In this document: positions 32,802 to 38,146 of the stretch, one piece after another
Layout of the letters: every line of letters starts with the position of its first letter
How positions within the stretch are numbered: position 1 is the stretch's first letter
NCBI RefSeq assembly: GCF_000502835.1
Contig: NZ_AYVL01000007.1
Location: forward strand, 171,072 to 209,217
DNA: 38,146 nt
Direction of reading: 5' to 3'
Source of the DNA: Mesorhizobium sp. LSJC280B00
Lineage (GTDB): Bacteria; Pseudomonadota; Alphaproteobacteria; Rhizobiales; Rhizobiaceae
The notes under the pieces: generated by a model
Told to the model about the DNA's origin: nothing
The model's input: the letters and a program-made list of their open reading frames with translations, nothing else
Database searches by the model: none
Position numbers and translations under genes: made by a program

Positions 32802-35306
32802 TCAGAGTTTCAACGTCCTGAGCCGCAATGCGTTGGCGATCACCGAAACCGAAGACAGGCTCATCGCCGCCGCCGCAATCATCGGCGACAGCAGCGTGCC
32901 GGTGAGCGGATAAAGCACGCCGGCAGCAACCGGCACACCAAGCACATTGTAGAGGAAAGCGAAAAACAGGTTCTGGCGGATGTTGCGGATCGTCGCGCGG
33001 GCCAGCGTCCTCGCCCTGACGATGCCGTTGAGATCGCCCTTGACCAGCGTAATTCCCGCACTTTCGACCGCAACATCGGCGCCTGTGCCCATGGCGATGC
33101 CGACATCGGCGGCGGCCAGCGCTGGCGCATCGTTGACGCCGTCGCCGGCCATGGCGACGCCGGCGCCGTTTGCACGCAATTCCTCGACCAGCGCACCCTT
33201 CTGCTCGGGCAAAAGCCCGGCACGCACCTCGTCGATGCCGAGCTTGGCTGCGATGGCCTTGGCGGTGCGCTCATTGTCGCCCGTCGCCATGACGATCTTC
33301 AGCCCGCTGTCATGCAGCGCCTTGATCGCCTCGGCGGTGGTCGCCTTGATCGGGTCGGCAACGGCGACGAGACCGGCGAGCTTGCCTGCGACAGCGACGA
33401 ACATCACGGTCTTGCCATCGGCCTGCAGCGCCTCGGCGCTGGCCAGGACCGAAGCCGTCTCGATGCCGAGATCGACCATCATCGCGGCATTGCCGAGCGC
33501 TACCTTCTGCCCCGAGACCGTGCCGGAAACGCCCTTGCCGGTGACGGCCTCGAAACCGCCGGCGTCGGGGACCTTCACGCCGCGTTCGCGGGCGCCTTCG
33601 ACGATCGCCTCGGCCAGCGGATGCTCCGAGCCTTTTTCGAGACCGGCGGCGAGCGCCAGCAGCTCGTCCTGTGCCATGCCTTCGACCGCGATGACGTCGG
33701 TCAGTTTGGGCCGGCCTTCGGTCAGCGTTCCCGTCTTGTCGACGATCAGCGTATCGACCGAGGCAAAGCGCTCGAGCGCCGCCGCTTCCTTGATCAGCAC
33801 GCCGGCATGCGCGCCGCGCCCGGTGGCGGTCATGATCGACATGGGCGTGGCAAGGCCGAGCGCGCACGGGCAGGCGATGATCAGCACCGAGACCGCCGAG
33901 ACGATGGCAAACACCAGGCTGGGTTCCGGTCCGACGATCGCCCAGGCGACAAACGCAATGATCGCGACCAGCACGACGGCCGGGACGAAGTAGAACGAGA
34001 CGCGGTCGGCCAGCCCCTGGATCGGCGCGCGTGAACGCTGCGCCTTGGCGACCAGCTCGACGATGCGCGCCAGCGTCGTCTCGGCGCCGATCTTTTCGGC
34101 GCGCATGATCAGCGAACCGTTCTTGTTCAGCGTGCCGCCGGTGAGGTTGTCGCCTTCGGTCTTCTCGACCGGCAGCGGCTCGCCTGTGATCATCGATTCA
34201 TCGATGGAAGAGCGTCCTTCGAGCACAATGCCGTCGACCGGCACGGCGTCACCGGGGCGGATGCGCAGGCGGTCGCCGGCCTTGACCGTATCGAGCGGCA
34301 CGTCGTTTTCGGAACCGTCCGCGCCGATCAGCCGCGCCGTCTTCGGCGCCAGGTCGAGCAGCGCACGGATCGCCGAGCCGGTTTTCTCGCGGGCGCGCAA
34401 TTCCAGCACCTGGCCGAGGAACACCAGCGCAACGATCACCGCCGCCGCCTCGAAATAGACCGGCACGGTGCCGTCATGGCCGCGGAACTGGTGCGGAAAG
34501 AGGCCTGGAAACAGCGTGGCGACGACGCTGTAGAGATAGGCGGCACCGACGCCGAGCGAAATCAGCGTCCACATATTGGGGCTGCGGTTGAGGACCGAGT
34601 TCCAGCCGCGATGGAAGAACGGGAATGCCGCCCACAGCACCACCGGGCTGGCCAGCGCCAGCTCCAGCCAGACCTTCGCGCGGTCGTCGATGAAGGCCTG
34701 AAACGTCAGGCCGAGCATCGGCGCCATGGCGATGAGCAGCAACGGCACGGACAGCACCGCGCTCACCCAAAAGCGCCTGGTGAAGTCGACCAGTTCGGGG
34801 TTAGGTCCCTCGTCGCCGGTCGGCACGCCCATCGGTTCGAGCGCCATGCCGCAGATCGGGCAGGAGCCGGGCTTGTCGCGGATGATTTCCGGATGCATCG
34901 GGCAGGTGTATTGCGTGCCCTTGGGCATCGGCTGCGGCGCCGGCCTGTCGCCGAGATATTTTGCCGGCCCGGCTTCGAACTTCGCCTTGCAGCCGGCCGA
35001 GCAGAAATAGAAGCCCCGGCCCTCGTGCCGCAAAAAGTGCTTGGCCGTGGCGCGATCGACGCTCATGCCGCAGACGGGATCGGTTGCGGTCAGGTATTTT
35101 TCCGGCTCGGCGACGAATTTCGCGCGGCAGCTCTCGCTGCAGAAATGATAGCGATGGCCGTCATGCTCGGCCGTTGGCTTGCCGGCAGCCGGATCGACGG
35201 TCATGCCGCAGACCGGATCGCGGACGACGGCGTCCGCAGCAGAGGAGACGCCTTTTGGCGAGCAGCAGCTGCCATGGGCGTGATGATGGTGATCGGAATG
35301 CGTCAT
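32802..35306 (-). CDS. copA: copper-exporting P1B-type ATPase with two YHS domains
   Basis: This 834-residue pump should move Cu(I) out of the cytoplasm using ATP. The N-terminus has a histidine/cysteine-rich tail (HSDHHHHAHGSCC), then two YHS-type domains (DPVCGM at 30-35 and 76-81, each ending in FC-x3-C) and a heavy-metal-binding YTCPMHPEI...CPICGM module (133-154). The pump core has CPC at 479-481, the phosphorylated D523 (DKTGT), HP in SEHPLAEA, GDGVNDAPA and the Cu(I)-specific YN and MSLSS of the last membrane helices. The start at 35306 (MTHSDHH) follows AGGGG; an extension to 35528 covers the promoter and is rejected. A MerR/CueR-type operator lies upstream. Confidence 0.93.
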   Translation of the reverse strand: MTHSDHHHHAHGSCCSPKGVSSAADAVVRDPVCGMTVDPAAGKPTAEHDGHRYHFCSESCRAKFVAEPEKYLTATDPVCGMSVDRATAKHFLRHEGRGFYFCSAGCKAKFEAGPAKYLGDRPAPQPMPKGTQYTCPMHPEIIRDKPGSCPICGMALEPMGVPTGDEGPNPELVDFTRRFWVSAVLSVPLLLIAMAPMLGLTFQAFIDDRAKVWLELALASPVVLWAAFPFFHRGWNSVLNRSPNMWTLISLGVGAAYLYSVVATLFPGLFPHQFRGHDGTVPVYFEAAAVIVALVFLGQVLELRAREKTGSAIRALLDLAPKTARLIGADGSENDVPLDTVKAGDRLRIRPGDAVPVDGIVLEGRSSIDESMITGEPLPVEKTEGDNLTGGTLNKNGSLIMRAEKIGAETTLARIVELVAKAQRSRAPIQGLADRVSFYFVPAVVLVAIIAFVAWAIVGPEPSLVFAIVSAVSVLIIACPCALGLATPMSIMTATGRGAHAGVLIKEAAALERFASVDTLIVDKTGTLTEGRPKLTDVIAVEGMAQDELLALAAGLEKGSEHPLAEAIVEGARERGVKVPDAGGFEAVTGKGVSGTVSGQKVALGNAAMMVDLGIETASVLASAEALQADGKTVMFVAVAGKLAGLVAVADPIKATTAEAIKALHDSGLKIVMATGDNERTAKAIAAKLGIDEVRAGLLPEQKGALVEELRANGAGVAMAGDGVNDAPALAAADVGIAMGTGADVAVESAGITLVKGDLNGIVRARTLARATIRNIRQNLFFAFLYNVLGVPVAAGVLYPLTGTLLSPMIAAAAMSLSSVSVIANALRLRTLKL

Positions 35307-35338
35307 GCCGAAAGCCCCTGTATTTCGATGTTGCGGCG

Positions 35339-35369
35339 GAGGTAGTGCTTCCAGTAACTGGAAGGTCAA
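35339..35369 (-). promoter_or_regulatory. CueR/HmrR-type copper-responsive promoter of copA
   Basis: On the minus strand TTGACC (35364-35369) and TACCTC (35339-35344) are separated by 19 bases, the long spacer typical of MerR-family promoters. The spacer holds the perfect palindrome CTTCCAGT-A-ACTGGAAG (35348-35364 on the plus strand), matching the ACCTTCC...GGAAGG pattern of CueR targets. The cueR/hmrR regulator gene is not in this window. Confidence 0.8.
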
Positions 35370-35530
35370 GGGCTGATTTCGATTTTTCGTGGCCAGGCCC
35401 CAAACTGCACCGGCCGCGGGCATGAGTCGTCCCGTTCCACGGCTGCGGAGAACGCGTCCGTCCGCCCCATACCCAGCGCCGCGAAAACGCGCTATAGACG
35501 CCGCCGAAACGGCGAGGCCGAACGGCATCT

Positions 35531-38146
35531 ATGGCAAGAATATCCCTGAAGCTCGAGGAACTGATCGACAGCGAAGCCTTGCGCCGCGAGATGATCGAAC
35601 TGACCGCGGCCACGGCAGGCGACGGCTCGGGCAAGGCCGCGCGCAGCGGCGTTCTCAAGCTTCTCAAAAGCCGGCTCGCCGACGGCCGCACGGTCGCCGA
35701 ACGCATGCTGATGGACGATGGCAGCGGTACCGCCTGTGCCGCCCGGCTGTCGCATCTGATGGATGAGATCATCCGCGCGCTCTACGACTTCGCCGCCACC
35801 CATGTCTATCGCGTCAAAAACCCGTCATCGGCCGAGCGCATGGCGGTCGTGGCCGTCGGCGGCTATGGCCGTGGTACGCTGGCGCCCGGGTCCGACATCG
35901 ACCTGCTGTTCCTGCTGCCCTACAAGCAGACGCCATGGGGCGAGCAGATCGTCGAATACATGCTCTACATGCTGTGGGACCTCGGGCTGAAGGTCGGCCA
36001 CGCCACCCGCAACATCGACGAATGCCTCAGGCTGTCGCGCACCGACATCACCATCCGCACCTCGATCCTGGAGGCGCGCTTCCTGTGGGGCGAGCAAAAG
36101 CTCTATGACGAGCTTTTGCAGCGCTTCGACCACGAGGTGGTGCGCACCACCGGCCCCGAATATGTCCAGGCCAAGCTCGCCGAACGCGACGAGCGCCACG
36201 CCAAGGCCGGCGAGAGCCGTTACCTGGTCGAACCCAACGTCAAGGACGGCAAGGGCGGCCTGCGCGACCTGCAGACGCTGTTCTGGATCGCCAAATATTT
36301 CTACCGCGTGCGCACCGGCGAGGAACTGGTCGACAAGGGCGTCTTTACCGACGCCGAATACAGGGAATTCCAGAAGGCCGAGGATTTCCTATGGGCGGTG
36401 CGCTGCCACATGCATTTCCTCACCGGCAAGGCCGAGGAGCGGCTGCATTTCGACATCCAGCGCGACATTGCCGAGCGGCTGGGCTACACCACCCATCCCG
36501 GCCTGTCGGCGGTCGAACGCTTCATGAAGCACTACTTCCTCGTCGCCAAGGATGTCGGCGACCTGACCCGCATTTTCTGCGCCGCGCTGGAAGAAGAGCA
36601 GGCCAAGCATGTGCCGGGCTTCAACCGCATCTTCCTCACCTTTTCGCGCCGCAAGCGCAAGCTCGCCGGCACGGCCGATTTCATCGTCGACAACCACCGC
36701 ATCAACATTGCCGACGACGAGGTGTTCGAGCGCGATCCGGTTAACCTGCTCAGGCTGTTCTGGTTTGCCGACAAGCATGGCCTGGAATTTCACCCCGATG
36801 CGCTGAAGCTGTTGACCCGTTCGCTCGGCCTCGTCGGCAAGGCACTGCGGCGCGACGAGGAAGCCAACCGGCTGTTCCTCGATATCTTGACCTCGGACCG
36901 CAATGCCGAGCTAAACCTGCGGCGCATGAACGAGGCCGGACTGCTTGCCAAGCTGATCCCGGACTTCGGCAAGATCGTCGCCATGATGCAGTTCTCGATG
37001 TATCACCACTATACGGTGGACGAGCATTTGATCCGCTGCATCGGCGTGCTGGCCGAGATCGAGCGCGGCGACGGGGAAAAGATCCATCCACTCGCCCACT
37101 CGCTGATGCCGGGGCTGAAGAAGAGCCGCGAGGCGCTCTATGTCGCCGTGCTGCTGCACGACATCGCCAAGGGCAGGCCGGAGGACCATTCGCAAGCCGG
37201 CGCCAGGATCGCCCGGCGCATCTGCCCGCATATGGGGCTCTCGCCGGCCGACACCGAAACGGTCGCCTGGCTGGTCGAGAACCACCTCGTCATGTCGATG
37301 ACGGCGCAGACCCGCGATCTCAACGACCGCAAGACGATCGAGGATTTTGCCGCCATCGTGCAGTCGGTCGAACGGCTGAAGATGCTGCTTGTGCTTACCG
37401 TCTGCGATATCCGCGGCGTCGGGCCTGGGGTCTGGAACGGCTGGAAGGGCCAGTTGCTGCGTACGCTCTATTACGAGACCGAGCTTTTGTTGACCGGCGG
37501 GTTTTCGGAGGTGTCGCGCGCCAAGCGGACGGCGGCGGCGCGCGAGCAACTGGCCGAGGCGCTTGCCGACTGGCCGGAAAAGGCACGCAAGCGTTATGTC
37601 GGCCAGCACTACGAGAACTATCTGCTGGCGGTCGATCTGCCCGACCAGCTCCGCCATGCCGAATTCATCCGCGAGGCCGATCACGCCGGCAAGAAGCTCG
37701 CCACCATGGTGAAAACCCACCAGTTCGAGGCGGTAACCGAGATCACCGTGCTGGCGCAGGACCATCCGCGCCTGCTCTCGGTGATTGCCGGCGCCTGTGC
37801 CGCGGCCGGCGGCAACATCGTCGACGCGCAGATCTTCACCACCTCGGATGGTCGGGCGCTCGACACCATCCTGATCTCGAGGGAGTTCGACCTCGACGAG
37901 GACGAGCGCCGCCGCGCCGAGCGCGTCGGCCGGCTGATCGAGGACGTGCTATCGGGCAAGAGCTGGCTGCCCGAAATGATCGAGAAGCGCACCAAGCCGC
38001 GGCGCGGCGCCAAGGTTTTCCGCATCCCGCCGCGCGCCGAGATCCGCAACACGCTGTCGAACCGGTTCTCGGTGATCGAGGTCGAGGGGCTGGACAGGCC
38101 GGGCCTTCTGTCGGAGATCACCGGCATGTTGTCGGACCTGTCGCTC
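35531..38146 (+). CDS. glnD: bifunctional PII uridylyltransferase/uridylyl-removing enzyme (3' end outside window)
   Basis: GlnD adds and removes UMP on PII proteins in response to glutamine, the entry point of nitrogen control. 872 codons are visible, still open at the edge. In order: nucleotidyltransferase domain with [17 protein letters not shown] (G110-L125; D122, D124), the GlnD PII-UTase linker, the HD domain (LLHDIAK, H543-D544), the first ACT domain from about 737 ([17 protein letters not shown]) and the start of the second ACT from about 845 ([18 protein letters not shown]). An upstream TAG at 35495 closes the frame, so the ATG at 35531 is the only start. It is divergent from copA. 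In S. meliloti it directly follows mutS; here three genes intervene. Confidence 0.97.
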   Translation, partial: MARISLKLEELIDSEALRREMIELTAATAGDGSGKAARSGVLKLLKSRLADGRTVAERMLMDDGSGTACAARLSHLMDEIIRALYDFAATHVYRVKNPSSAERMAVVAVGGYGRGTLAPGSDIDLLFLLPYKQTPWGEQIVEYMLYMLWDLGLKVGHATRNIDECLRLSRTDITIRTSILEARFLWGEQKLYDELLQRFDHEVVRTTGPEYVQAKLAERDERHAKAGESRYLVEPNVKDGKGGLRDLQTLFWIAKYFYRVRTGEELVDKGVFTDAEYREFQKAEDFLWAVRCHMHFLTGKAEERLHFDIQRDIAERLGYTTHPGLSAVERFMKHYFLVAKDVGDLTRIFCAALEEEQAKHVPGFNRIFLTFSRRKRKLAGTADFIVDNHRINIADDEVFERDPVNLLRLFWFADKHGLEFHPDALKLLTRSLGLVGKALRRDEEANRLFLDILTSDRNAELNLRRMNEAGLLAKLIPDFGKIVAMMQFSMYHHYTVDEHLIRCIGVLAEIERGDGEKIHPLAHSLMPGLKKSREALYVAVLLHDIAKGRPEDHSQAGARIARRICPHMGLSPADTETVAWLVENHLVMSMTAQTRDLNDRKTIEDFAAIVQSVERLKMLLVLTVCDIRGVGPGVWNGWKGQLLRTLYYETELLLTGGFSEVSRAKRTAAAREQLAEALADWPEKARKRYVGQHYENYLLAVDLPDQLRHAEFIREADHAGKKLATMVKTHQFEAVTEITVLAQDHPRLLSVIAGACAAAGGNIVDAQIFTTSDGRALDTILISREFDLDEDERRRAERVGRLIEDVLSGKSWLPEMIEKRTKPRRGAKVFRIPPRAEIRNTLSNRFSVIEVEGLDRPGLLSEITGMLSDLSL

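Overview
The window looks like chromosomal DNA of a Mesorhizobium-type bacterium (Rhizobiales, Alphaproteobacteria). The evidence is the high GC content and codon use, several families of rhizobial intergenic palindromic repeats, and the gene order malic enzyme - mutS - ... - glnD, which matches the tme-mutS-glnD order known from Sinorhizobium meliloti. It carries 30 protein genes, one of them cut by the right edge, and two pseudogenes. I saw no rRNA, tRNA, CRISPR array, insertion sequence or prophage.

Layout. (1) 111-5117: a choline-kinase-like phosphotransferase overlapping an 817-residue FAD- and folate-dependent N-demethylase, then a convergent small-molecule methyltransferase and a second choline-kinase-like gene. 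(2) 5118-7130: an AT-richer DUF805 membrane protein gene and a DMT-family exporter, bounded by rhizobial intergenic repeats. (3) 7126-13449: a cytosine-deaminase-family amidohydrolase with a changed specificity residue, ilvD, a VOC/PhnB-like protein, prfC and a small membrane-anchored protein. (4) 13585-17792: a degenerate FAD-oxidoreductase remnant, a haloalkane dehalogenase in an operon with its TetR regulator, an intact FAD oxidoreductase and an amidase. A perfect 18-bp palindrome sits in the tetR promoter. (5) 17965-22038: a DUF6356 protein, an Lrp/AsnC regulator, dut, a HAD phosphatase, a second TetR regulator divergent from an SRPBCC gene killed by one TAG codon, and an exported protein of unknown function. 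(6) 22116-25832: a PEP-mutase/isocitrate-lyase-superfamily gene with a trans-3-hydroxy-L-proline dehydratase-type racemase homologue, an EI24/CysZ-like membrane protein and a PfkB sugar/nucleoside kinase. (7) 26021-38146: malic enzyme, mutS, then a block (aldo/keto reductase, DUF305 protein, copper ATPase) between mutS and glnD.

How the genes work together. Most of the window is a mix of housekeeping genes (ilvD, prfC, dut, maeB, mutS, glnD) and small catabolic or detoxification modules, each with local control. The best-supported local circuits are the TetR/dehalogenase operon, the TetR/SRPBCC pair with two operator copies 30 bp apart, and the copper ATPase behind a MerR/CueR-type promoter with a 19-bp spacer. 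Three copies of one RIME-like element and one copy of a second long inverted-repeat element all lie immediately 3' of genes, three of the four between convergent genes, so they probably act as transcript ends. I did not find a clearly new multi-gene defence or mobile system. The most unusual points are the dehalogenase island flanked by an intact and a broken FAD oxidoreductase, the changed catalytic residues in the deaminase-like and amidase enzymes, and the choline-kinase/demethylase cluster.
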